The position numbers were made by a program, and so were the translations under genes. Below, piece after piece: positions 1-5,801 of a DNA stretch of 5,994 bases; positions within the stretch are counted from its first letter, which is position 1; the number at the start of each line of letters is the position of its first letter. The DNA is from Methanobacteriota archaeon (lineage in GTDB: Archaea; Thermoplasmatota; Thermoplasmata; RBG-16-68-12): positions 1 through 5,994 of the forward strand of contig VBLR01000028.1 in the NCBI GenBank assembly GCA_005878665.1, written 5' to 3'. A model generated the notes under the pieces. The model was not told the DNA's origin. It made no database searches and saw only the letters and a program-made list of their open reading frames with translations.

Positions 1-323
1 TCTCCTACGGACTGTCGCTCGCTCGGCCCGACGCGGAGCCATCGGGCCTCCGGGCGTTCATGATCGGCGACCCGGTCAAGGCCGAGGAAGACTATCAAGA
101 ACTCCAGGAACGGATGAATAAGTACGACCTAGACCACGACGGCCAGATCGATGCGTACGAATTGCAGAAGGCCGTCGAGCAGGAACGCAAGAGCCACTGG
201 CGCCGCGCGAACGAGCTGTTCGGGACCCATCCGCCGACGTACAAGCGAATCCTCGTGCTCGAGGAGATGGAAGAAGAAATCAAGAAGGGCGGGCTCCCCC
301 AGAACATCTACAAGTTCGTGTGA
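1..323 (+). CDS. M48/HtpX-type membrane metalloprotease, C-terminal part, with inserted EF-hand
   Basis: This is the 3' end of a gene that enters from the left edge. The reading frame is open from base 3 with no stop, so the ATG at 60 is internal. Two features point to the M48 (HtpX/Ste24-like) zinc protease family. The segment around residues 17-25 of the visible part (LRAFMIGDP) resembles the family's strand before the final loop, and LFGTHPPTYKRI (residues 72-83) matches the hallmark C-terminal LFsTHPPxxxRI motif. The HEXXH active site and the membrane helices would lie outside the window. Family members degrade or process membrane proteins. Between the two signatures is a canonical 12-residue EF-hand loop, DLDHDGQIDAYE (bases 126-161), with D1, D3, D5, G6, I8, D9 and E12 all in place, flanked by charged helices. 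This suggests calcium binding. The family call is firm for a fragment. The calcium role is inferred. Confidence 0.82.
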   Translation, partial: SYGLSLARPDAEPSGLRAFMIGDPVKAEEDYQELQERMNKYDLDHDGQIDAYELQKAVEQERKSHWRRANELFGTHPPTYKRILVLEEMEEEIKKGGLPQNIYKFV

Positions 324-368
324 GCCAGCCGCTGCGAGTCGATGGGAATCCGTCGAACCCGGCGCGGT

Positions 369-812
369 CTACGGAATGTACTTGCGCTGGGCCCGTCGGA
401 TTGCGTCCTTCTCCGCGTCCCTCGCCATGACGAAGATCGCCCCGAGGACGATCATCACGAGGATCGACAGGAGGATCAGATACATCAGCTTCGCGAAGTC
501 GCTCGAGTTGCCTGCGAAGATCGATCCGTAGAAGCTGCCCGCGCCGACGACGAAGAAGCCGCCCGCCAGGGGCCGCGCGATCATCCGGTCGTGCGTGGCG
601 GCGAACATCATGTAGAACCCGAGGGCGAAGATCATGGACGCGAGTCCGGTCCACCAGAGCTGCTCGTCGAGCCGGAGTCGGGCGACGAGCAGGATGTATG
701 CGAAGATCGCCACGAGGACGATCGTCCCGATCGCGCCCATCGCGAGGAGGACCGTCGTCGACAGCTTGGGCACGGTGGGCCCGCTCGCAGGCGGGGCCGG
801 GGGTTGCTCCAT
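369..812 (-). CDS. Four-helix membrane protein, last gene of the SPFH operon
   Basis: This 147-residue protein belongs to no family I recognise. It has a Pro-rich cytoplasmic-looking N-terminus (EQPPAPPASGPTVP). Four hydrophobic segments follow at about residues 19-44, 52-72, 81-100 and 107-130, and it ends in a basic, charged tail (RDAEKDAIRRAQRKYIP). The ATG at 812 lies 4 bases after the stop of the SPFH gene, so it is almost certainly co-transcribed and perhaps translationally coupled. A partial Shine-Dalgarno match (GGCTGATCC) precedes it, overlapping the upstream stop. No catalytic motif is visible. Its place behind a zinc-ribbon SPFH gene suggests it could be the membrane anchor or receptor for that otherwise soluble-looking protein, but this is inference from position. 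That it is a real membrane-protein gene is well supported by the hydrophobic pattern and tight spacing. Confidence 0.85.
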   Translation of the reverse strand: MEQPPAPPASGPTVPKLSTTVLLAMGAIGTIVLVAIFAYILLVARLRLDEQLWWTGLASMIFALGFYMMFAATHDRMIARPLAGGFFVVGAGSFYGSIFAGNSSDFAKLMYLILLSILVMIVLGAIFVMARDAEKDAIRRAQRKYIP

Positions 813-816
813 CGGA

Positions 817-1992
817 TCAGCCCTGCTTCACCGGCTTGCCGCACTCCGGGCAGAACTTCATGCCGCCGGGGACCTCGTGGCCGTCCGGGCACTTGAGCGT
901 CTGAGCCGCGCCGCACTCCGGACAGAATTTCTGTCCGGGCCCGACCATCTTGCCGCACTTGATGCACGGCTTGCTGCCCGCCGCGATCGTCGTGTCGGCT
1001 CCGCAGTTCCCGCAGAACTTCGTCGTCAAGGCGTTCATCGTGCCGCATTTCGGACACGGCCGCTGCTGGGGCTGCTGCTGCGCGATCATGCCGGGCACCT
1101 GCGAGGCCATCCCGTATCCGAGGCCGATGCCGGCGCCGAGGCCGATGCCCGTGCCCGCGCCGCCCGACGGGTTCGCCGCAGCGGCCTTCATCGAGTCGGC
1201 GAGGGCGAACTGCTGGTACGCGGCCGCGTTCGTGCGGCCGAGCACCTTCGCCGACGCCATCTTCTCGAGCGCGTCCTTGATCGCGTCCGGGAGTGGGATG
1301 TTCAATCCGCTGATCTGGAGGATCTCGATCCCGAGCGTCGCAAAGTGCGGCTTCGAATTCGCGAGCGTACCCTGTTCGATGTCGTTCAGGCTCGCCGCGA
1401 AGTCGACGACCTTCAGCCCGTTGGCCTTCATCTTCCCCAGGGTCACGTTGAGCTGCTTGACGATCTCGTCCTTGATGCGGTCCTCGACCTCCGCCGAGGT
1501 GGCGGCGCCGAACGTCCCGACGAACTGGTTGATGAACGTCTCCGGGTCCTTCAGGCGGTACCGGAAGTCCCCGAACGCGCGGAGCTGCACCATGTCGAAG
1601 TCCGGGTCCTGGAACAGGAACGCGTCCTGCGTGCCGAACTTCCCGTCGAAGATCCGCTTCTGGAGGTAGTAGACCTCGGCCTGCTGGACGACGCCGGAGA
1701 GGGCCTGGATGAGTTTTCCCAGGACGGCGACGTTCTGGGAGGTGAGGGCGTACCGGTCCGGGCGGTCCAGGTATGCGAGGACCTTCCCGTCGCGGTAGAA
1801 GACCGCGATCTCGTCCTCCCGGACGACGATGTTGTCGTTCATCCGGATGTTCCGAGGGACCTTCCACATGATATTCTGTCGCTTGAACTGGTCGTCCCAG
1901 GCGACCGTCATCGCGCCGATGAGGCCTTCCTTCCGGCCCGCCGTCTGGTCCGTCCGCTTCGCGCCGCCGAAGAAGAATGAAATCGGGATCAT
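817..1992 (-). CDS. SPFH/band-7 domain protein with three C-terminal zinc ribbons (YdjI / 'virion core protein' type)
   Basis: This 391-residue protein scaffolds membranes or recruits partners rather than acting as an enzyme. The N-terminus (residues 1-60: GLIGAMTVAW, IMWKVPRNIRMNDNIVVREDE, then AVFYRDGKV) is typical of the SPFH family related to B. subtilis YdjI. The SPFH core runs to about residue 250 (FRYRLKDPETFINQFVG near 143-159; LGIEILQISGLNIP near 220-233). A Gly-rich stretch (about 276-294) and a Gln-rich linker lead to three zinc ribbons: C313/C316/C327/C330, C343/C346/C357/C360, and C368/H372/C381/C384. There is no N-terminal transmembrane helix, unlike HflK/C or stomatin. The chosen ATG (1990-1992) follows a strong Shine-Dalgarno (GGTGAGGTGA, 1998-2007) and starts with the family-like IPISFFFG. 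A longer frame running to 2076 would overlap the upstream gene and encodes an atypical charged leader. It sits in an operon with the helical protein upstream and the membrane protein downstream. In Bacillus, YdjI links PspA to membrane proteins, and a similar role here is inferred. Confidence 0.92.
   Translation of the reverse strand: MIPISFFFGGAKRTDQTAGRKEGLIGAMTVAWDDQFKRQNIMWKVPRNIRMNDNIVVREDEIAVFYRDGKVLAYLDRPDRYALTSQNVAVLGKLIQALSGVVQQAEVYYLQKRIFDGKFGTQDAFLFQDPDFDMVQLRAFGDFRYRLKDPETFINQFVGTFGAATSAEVEDRIKDEIVKQLNVTLGKMKANGLKVVDFAASLNDIEQGTLANSKPHFATLGIEILQISGLNIPLPDAIKDALEKMASAKVLGRTNAAAYQQFALADSMKAAAANPSGGAGTGIGLGAGIGLGYGMASQVPGMIAQQQPQQRPCPKCGTMNALTTKFCGNCGADTTIAAGSKPCIKCGKMVGPGQKFCPECGAAQTLKCPDGHEVPGGMKFCPECGKPVKQG
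1118..1149 (-). repeat. 18-base tandem duplication encoding Gly-rich segment of the SPFH protein
   Basis: The 14-base string CCGAGGCCGATGCC (plus-strand reading) occurs at 1118-1131 and again at 1136-1149, a period of 18 bases. It encodes two copies of a GIGLG(A/Y) hexapeptide in the linker before the zinc ribbons. The pattern is glycine-zipper-like and may pack against membrane or between subunits, but it could be simple codon-level slippage. Confidence 0.6.
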
Positions 1993-1997
1993 CGTCT

Positions 1998-2007
1998 TCA
2001 CCTCACC
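1998..2007 (-). promoter_or_regulatory. Ribosome binding site of the SPFH gene
   Basis: GGTGAGGTGA on the minus strand overlaps the TGA stop of the upstream helical-protein gene and lies 5 bases before the ATG at 1992. It decides the SPFH start against the longer frame beginning at 2076 and implies translational coupling between the two genes. Confidence 0.75.
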
Positions 2008-2522
2008 TGGATGCCGGTCACGGCCATCATCCGGTTCTTCCACGCGGTCTCGAACCCCGCGATCGCCTCCCGGCACGCCTTCAGGGAGGCGTCGAAGCTC
2101 TTCGGGTCGCCGGCATCCCGGATCATCGGGACGACCGCGGCGGCCTTGTCGAGCGAGTCGAGCATCGCGTAGTCGTATTCGTACAACTTGTCGAGTTCCG
2201 TCTCCTTAATCTGAATCGTCGCGCTGATGCCGGAGTAGCCGCCTTCCGCATGACGCACCTTGGCCTCGAGGCCCTCGACCGTGAAGATGATGTTGCCGAT
2301 GCCCTGGAGGCCTTGGATCTTTCCGTCCATCGCCAGGCCGTCCCGGATGTTCTCGAGCTCCCCGCGGACGCCCTTCAGCTGGTTCGCCAGCTGGATCCGG
2401 AGCAGGTTGTCCGCCGCGCGGATGTCCTCTCGGCGGCGGTAGCCGGAGTACCCGGGGATCATCAGCTGGATCTTCTTGAGCAGTCCTCGGTCTTGTTCGA
2501 CACGGTCGCGGATATCGGGCAT
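1998..2522 (-). CDS. Helical protein with IPGYxGY motif, first gene of the SPFH operon
   Basis: This 174-residue, charged, mostly alpha-helical protein has no signal peptide or membrane segment. Near the N-terminus it carries LMIPGYSGYRRREDIRAAD (residues 20-38). I recognise this IPGYxGYxxxExxRxxD pattern from uncharacterised bacterial and archaeal proteins. Heptad-like hydrophobic spacing continues through about residues 38-65 and 100-130, suggesting coiled coils. A conserved-looking central stretch (IQGLQGIGNIIFTVEGLEAKVRHAEGG, in two parts around 69-80 and 81-95) may form a hairpin. It is the first gene of the operon, 5 bases ahead of the SPFH start, with a TATA-like element 44 bases upstream and a CGGAG Shine-Dalgarno (2532-2536). 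It occupies the place PspA takes beside bacterial YdjI, but it is shorter and lacks recognisable PspA sequence. I infer a soluble partner or cargo of the SPFH protein. The function is unknown. Confidence 0.88.
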   Translation of the reverse strand: MPDIRDRVEQDRGLLKKIQLMIPGYSGYRRREDIRAADNLLRIQLANQLKGVRGELENIRDGLAMDGKIQGLQGIGNIIFTVEGLEAKVRHAEGGYSGISATIQIKETELDKLYEYDYAMLDSLDKAAAVVPMIRDAGDPKSFDASLKACREAIAGFETAWKNRMMAVTGIQVR

Positions 2523-2561
2523 GTTCGGTTTCTCCGAGCGTTCGCCTTATGTTTTGCCTGG

Positions 2562-2571
2562 ATATGTATTT
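2562..2571 (-). promoter_or_regulatory. TATA box of the IPGY-SPFH-membrane protein operon
   Basis: On the minus strand this reads TAAATACATA, the most AT-rich stretch in the 71-base spacer between the zinc-finger gene stop and the operon's first ATG (2522). The 44-base distance to the start gives a leader of about 20 bases that still contains a CGGAG Shine-Dalgarno (2532-2536). It indicates the operon is transcribed independently of the zinc-finger gene upstream, although readthrough is possible. Confidence 0.65.
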
Positions 2572-2593
2572 ACGGTCCGGGGGCGTTCCGCGT

Positions 2594-3691
2594 TCACCAC
2601 AGGGAGAACGAGGGCCGCTCGCCTTCGATCACGCTACCGGACGACCCGTCGATGACGATGAACATCGGCTTTCCCTTGTGCGCGTACTCCATGAACCACA
2701 CGGGGGCATGGAGCAACTCGCCATCGTACGTCGTCGGGTATACCTGGATCGATTCTAGGTTGTCGACGCGCGTCTTCGCCTGCTTCTCCGCGAACTTGTG
2801 CGAGAGCGCGGCAGCCTGGGACTTCGCCTCCGCCTCGGTGACGTCGCCGCTCTGCACGTCGACGCCGCCGGTCTGGCGCTTGTCGAAGTTCATCTTGCTC
2901 TGCAATTGGAACTGGAACCCATCGTCCGGCTGATACTTCGTGTACCCGCGCACCGCGACGATCGGGATGTTGTACTGCATCTGGATCCGGTCCCGTACGC
3001 GGACGACCTGCTGCTGCGTGTTGACCGGCTGATTCCGGTTCTGACTGCCTGCGGCGGCGGCCGCCATCGTCAACGCGAACAACGCGGCGCCCGCGGCCTT
3101 CTTCGCGCCCGTGTCACCGTGCATCATCATGCCGGTGCCGGCGCCCGCGCCGACGTTCTTCGTCCCCTGGAAGTCCGCAACGACGGACGTCGGGACGATC
3201 CAATACGGCACGTAGCGCAACGTGACTTGGCCGAGGTCCGAGCGCTCGGCGACCTTCCGTCGCAAGACGCCCTTGTTCAGCCACTTCCCGCCCGCCTCGA
3301 GGGCGGCCTCGTTCGAGAGTTTGTTTTCCAACATGTAGTGCTTCTGGATGACCTCAGCCGCACCACCGCTCCCCATCGTCGTCACGGCGCCGCAATACTC
3401 GCACACGACGAGGGCGAGTCCGGATCCGGGAGAGAGAGGCCCGCCGCATGAGCTGCACTTCATCGACTGCGGCATCGACGGAGGACGGGCTTGCTGGACG
3501 GGGGCGTTCGGGTTGTACGGCTGGCCCATCGGCGTTCCGCCGGGGACACCGGGGGCCTGACCGGGATAGCCGGGAGCCGGGGGCACACCGGGCGCCACTT
3601 GCGCCGGGGCAACGACGCCTTGCTTGGCGCCGCAAAGGTTACAGAAGACCGAGCCATCCGCGATACGTCCACCGCACTGGTTACAGAACAG
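2594..3691 (-). CDS. Double-zinc-finger protein related to SPFH-associated (YdjG-like) zinc-ribbon proteins; CTG start
   Basis: From the proposed CTG start (3689-3691) this gives 365 residues. The N-terminal zinc ribbon is C3/C6/C17/C20 (MFCNQCGGRIADGSVFCNLC). A Pro/Gly-rich linker follows (about 28-75), then a second zinc finger at C79/C82 and C97/C100. Next comes a domain with YVPYW (160-164), an Ala-rich hydrophobic stretch (about 199-215), and a C-terminal segment with APVWFMEY (329-336) and FIVIDGSSGSVIEGERP (344-360). YVPYW and the KGKxxxxxIDGxxGxVxGERP ending are what I recall from bacterial zinc-ribbon proteins found beside SPFH/YdjI genes, often misannotated as PriA or 'replication restart' proteins. 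Those continue into C-terminal membrane helices. This one stops at SFSLW. A GTG at 3596-3598 would give a 334-residue form but would cut off the first ribbon. A perfect AGGAGGT lies 6 bases before the CTG. The stop is 71 bases before the SPFH operon start, which has its own promoter. The gene is secure; the family and start are less so. Confidence 0.8.
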   Translation of the reverse strand: MFCNQCGGRIADGSVFCNLCGAKQGVVAPAQVAPGVPPAPGYPGQAPGVPGGTPMGQPYNPNAPVQQARPPSMPQSMKCSSCGGPLSPGSGLALVVCEYCGAVTTMGSGGAAEVIQKHYMLENKLSNEAALEAGGKWLNKGVLRRKVAERSDLGQVTLRYVPYWIVPTSVVADFQGTKNVGAGAGTGMMMHGDTGAKKAAGAALFALTMAAAAAGSQNRNQPVNTQQQVVRVRDRIQMQYNIPIVAVRGYTKYQPDDGFQFQLQSKMNFDKRQTGGVDVQSGDVTEAEAKSQAAALSHKFAEKQAKTRVDNLESIQVYPTTYDGELLHAPVWFMEYAHKGKPMFIVIDGSSGSVIEGERPSFSLW

Positions 3692-3697
3692 GGGGAG

Positions 3698-3704
3698 ACC
3701 TCCT
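3698..3704 (-). promoter_or_regulatory. Ribosome binding site that selects a CTG start
   Basis: AGGAGGT on the minus strand is a perfect match to the archaeal 16S 3' end. It is followed after 6 bases by CTG (3691-3689), in frame with the zinc-finger gene. No ATG, GTG or TTG occurs in that frame between the upstream stop (3734-3736) and the GTG at 3598, so this site argues that CTG is the initiator. Confidence 0.7.
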
Positions 3705-3729
3705 ATTCGAAGGACGAGGCATCCTTGCC

Positions 3730-3741
3730 TTACTTAAGAAT
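3730..3741. promoter_or_regulatory. Shared, overlapping TATA elements of the divergent zinc-finger and MFS genes
   Basis: The palindromic CTTAAG core (3733-3738) reads as CTTAAGAA on the plus strand and CTTAAGTA on the minus strand. The distances are 45 bases to the MFS ATG (3782) and 43 bases to the zinc-finger CTG (3691), matching the other promoters in the window. Both transcripts would have leaders of about 20 bases. Because the two TATA sites overlap, TBP could occupy only one orientation at a time. Confidence 0.65.
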
Positions 3742-3781
3742 TTCCATCTGAGTTTTCGGGCCGGTAAACTCCGGCGCATCG

Positions 3782-5155
3782 ATGCGAACCGGACCGCAAA
3801 CCTATTCCGCCGGAGCCCGTGTTCGCCATCGAGATCCCGAGGCCGCTCCATTGGCCGGATTCGCGACCCGCAAGCTGACGGCATTCTTCAACCTCGGGCC
3901 GGGGGACGTCCGGAATCTTTCCTTCCTGTACTTCGCAACGTTCATCATGCGGGCCGCCGCGTTCGCCGGCGTCGCGGTGATGCAGGATGTGATGCGCTCG
4001 CTCGACCCCCTGTGGCGGGGGGTCCTCTTCGCGGTCTACCCGCTCGCCGAAATCGCGACGGTCGGGTACCTCGGCGCGTTGTGCGACCGCATCGGACGCA
4101 AGCGGATCCTCGTCTTCGCGCACCTCGTGACGGCCGCCGCGGTCTTCCTGTTCATCCTGAGCATCGGCGTCGATCCGGGCGTGCAGCCGTATCTCGTCGC
4201 GGTCTTCTTCGCGATGTTCGGGATCGGCGCGGCGGCGAAGGTCGCCTCGACCCTCGCGATGATCAACGACCATTCGAACCGCGCGAACCGGGCGCAGCTC
4301 ATGGCGTTCTTCGACCTCGTCACCTTCGGCGGCCTCGTCGCGGGCTTCGGGGCGGCGTTCCTGGCCCTCCACGCGTTCGGTGTCGCCGACGCGGTTGTCC
4401 TCGCGGTGGGTGGACTCGGCGTCACGGTGAGCGTCATCATGGTCCAGTTCCTCGTCCAGGAAACCCCCTTCACTCCGGACCTGCAGCGGGGGACGATCGA
4501 CCTCCTGCGCACCGTGCTGCGGAACAAGGACATTCAGCGGCTTCTCCCGGTCTACATCCCGGTCGTCGCGCTCTATGGATACGTCCTCACGTTCACGGAC
4601 AATTTGCTCGGGGCCGGAAACGCGGGGTCCGCGACGACCAATCAACTCCTCATCGTCGTCGCGTCGCTCGGCATTCCGCTTGGCCTCTCGCTCGCGGTGA
4701 GCGGCCGGCTGTCCGACCGCGCACGACTGCGACGGCCGTTCATGGCCCTGGGGCTCGCGTGCTTCGGCGGGCTCGCGATTCTCCTCGCGCTCGCGACGCG
4801 CCCCAGCAGTCCGGACTTGGAACAACTGGTCTCTCGATGGCCCTTGATCGTCGTCCTCGCCGCCGGCGCCGGGACGTTCCCGCCCGCCGCCCTCGCCTAC
4901 CTGGGGGACATCGTCGAGCACGCCGTGACCGGCACCACGTTCGGCATCTACTCGATCATCTTCGGATCGGGGCTCATCGTCGGGCCGGTGTTGGGCGGCG
5001 CCCTCACGCAAGCGCTCGGTCCGATCGCCTTCGCCGTGATCGCCCTCGGCCTCATCGGAATCTCCGGCGCGGGGGTGCTGTTCATCCGCGAGCCGCAGCA
5101 CACACCGAGGAGTTCGCTCGCTTCGGAGAGCCCGACCCCGCCGGAAACGCGCTGA
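3782..5155 (+). CDS. Major facilitator superfamily (MFS) transporter
   Basis: This 457-residue polytopic membrane protein is a secondary transporter moving a small solute across the cytoplasmic membrane. The substrate is not recognisable. Hydrophobic segments, roughly twelve, run from about residue 46 to 436. The loop after the second helix carries the classic MFS motif A, GYLGALCDRIGRKR (95-108), and a degenerate copy (SGRLSDRARLRRP, 307-319) sits in the second half, as expected for the duplicated fold. A central loop (about 226-252) separates the halves. The first 40 residues are hydrophilic and the tail (about 438-457) is Ser/Pro-rich. The ATG at 3782 is chosen because it lies 45 bases from a TATA-like element at 3733-3740, giving a leader of about 20 bases. 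There is no clear Shine-Dalgarno. A TTG at 3851 (residue 24) is an alternative that would trim the atypical leader. It is divergent from the zinc-finger gene and shares its promoter region. Confidence 0.93.
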   Translation: MRTGPQTYSAGARVRHRDPEAAPLAGFATRKLTAFFNLGPGDVRNLSFLYFATFIMRAAAFAGVAVMQDVMRSLDPLWRGVLFAVYPLAEIATVGYLGALCDRIGRKRILVFAHLVTAAAVFLFILSIGVDPGVQPYLVAVFFAMFGIGAAAKVASTLAMINDHSNRANRAQLMAFFDLVTFGGLVAGFGAAFLALHAFGVADAVVLAVGGLGVTVSVIMVQFLVQETPFTPDLQRGTIDLLRTVLRNKDIQRLLPVYIPVVALYGYVLTFTDNLLGAGNAGSATTNQLLIVVASLGIPLGLSLAVSGRLSDRARLRRPFMALGLACFGGLAILLALATRPSSPDLEQLVSRWPLIVVLAAGAGTFPPAALAYLGDIVEHAVTGTTFGIYSIIFGSGLIVGPVLGGALTQALGPIAFAVIALGLIGISGAGVLFIREPQHTPRSSLASESPTPPETR

Positions 5156-5225
5156 CGACATCCGTCGCGCGTTCCTGATTCTGACGACGCCGGATTGAAG
5201 TACCCGCGGCCTCGTCGGACGACGC

Positions 5226-5735
5226 GTGCCTTCGAGCACATCGAGCCTCCTGGATCTCGACCCGATCGCGTACTTTGCGATGGGCGGTTTCGCCCTCTTC
5301 TTCGGCCTCTTCTTCCTCGTCCTGCTCTACGACATCCCGCTCTTCCTGTACGTCTGCGGTCCCATCACGGTCATCCCGGGCGTCATCGCGATCGCCGTCG
5401 GCCTGCGGCAATGGCGTCGCGAGCGGTCCGTCGTCGAGTTCGCGAGCTGGCTGAGGTCGCAGCGACGAATCCCGATGGACGTCATGGCCCAGCGACTCGG
5501 GAAGACGCGCTTCGAGACGGAGAAGCTCCTCGGCAAGGCGCTCGGCGAAGGCCTCGTAAAAGGCGCGATCGACCGCACGACCGACGAGTTCGTGTCCGAG
5601 GACGCCGCAACGCAGGAGCACTTTGTCGGCACGTGCCCGAACTGCGGGGGCAACGTGGACCGGTGGTATTTCCGCGAGGAACGCGTCACGTGTCCGTATT
5701 GCGAGCGGGCGCTCGTCCTCCCGGTGGACGCGTGA
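5226..5735 (+). CDS. Membrane-anchored winged-helix / zinc-ribbon protein
   Basis: This 169-residue protein has three parts. Two hydrophobic helices (about 17-36 and 39-60) are joined by a short YDIP turn. A helical region of winged-helix type follows (about 65-123: VVEFASWLRSQRRIPMDVMA, then GKTRFETEKLLGKALGEGLV and GAIDRTTDEFV). The last part is a zinc ribbon with C137/C140 and C156/C159 (CPNC, CPYC). The pattern 'helix-turn-helix, GEGLVKGAID, DEFV' is common in archaeal wHTH/PCI-like modules, so nucleic-acid or protein binding at the membrane surface is inferred. The start is uncertain. GTG at 5226 gives a complete N-terminus, while ATG at 5280 would begin just inside the first helix. Neither has a Shine-Dalgarno. 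It follows the MFS gene by 70 bases with no convincing TATA box, so co-transcription with the transporter is plausible. Confidence 0.82.
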   Translation: MPSSTSSLLDLDPIAYFAMGGFALFFGLFFLVLLYDIPLFLYVCGPITVIPGVIAIAVGLRQWRRERSVVEFASWLRSQRRIPMDVMAQRLGKTRFETEKLLGKALGEGLVKGAIDRTTDEFVSEDAATQEHFVGTCPNCGGNVDRWYFREERVTCPYCERALVLPVDA

Positions 5736-5754
5736 TTTCCGCGGGGGCGCGACC

Positions 5755-5762
5755 CTTAAATA
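5755..5762 (+). promoter_or_regulatory. TATA box of the uS12 transcript
   Basis: CTTAAATA stands out in a 66-base GC-rich spacer between the zinc-ribbon gene stop (5735) and the TTG of uS12 (5802). Transcription about 25 bases downstream would begin near 5783, leaving a leader of roughly 18 bases. The element fits the archaeal TBP-binding site. Confidence 0.72.
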
Positions 5763-5801
5763 GCACATGACTTTTAGAGCGCAACCTACCGGGGTCGCTC
5801 G

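Noticed and set aside
324..368. Possible terminator between the convergent protease and membrane-protein genes
   Set aside because: Neither strand shows a T-tract or a convincing stem in this short GC-rich spacer.
634..1980. 448-codon plus-strand open frame opposite the SPFH gene
   Set aside because: It is composed of Arg/Leu/Val/Asp-rich shadow sequence, and the minus strand carries SPFH and zinc-ribbon motifs with a good ribosome binding site.
1993..2076. 28-codon N-terminal extension of the SPFH gene
   Set aside because: It would overlap the end of the helical-protein gene, encodes an atypical charged leader, and is bypassed by the strong Shine-Dalgarno before the ATG at 1992.
3681..3722. 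13-codon leader peptide frame (ATG at 3722, minus strand) overlapping the CTG start
   Set aside because: The ATG lies upstream of the transcription start predicted from the TATA element, and it has no ribosome binding site. It matters only if a sequencing indel is present.
3448..5178. Long plus-strand open frame (576 codons) over the MFS gene
   Set aside because: It is out of frame with the clear MFS protein, is Arg/Pro/Gly-rich with no domain, and is the usual by-product of GC-rich codon use.
5156..5225. Possible promoter in front of the winged-helix/zinc-ribbon gene
   Set aside because: No AT-rich element lies about 44 bases upstream of either candidate start; TTGAAGTA near 5195 is too weak and too close.
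3734..5239. 501-codon minus-strand open frame antisense to the MFS gene
   Set aside because: The translation is low-complexity Arg/Glu/Asp-rich sequence with no recognisable motif, while the opposite strand encodes a well-formed transporter.
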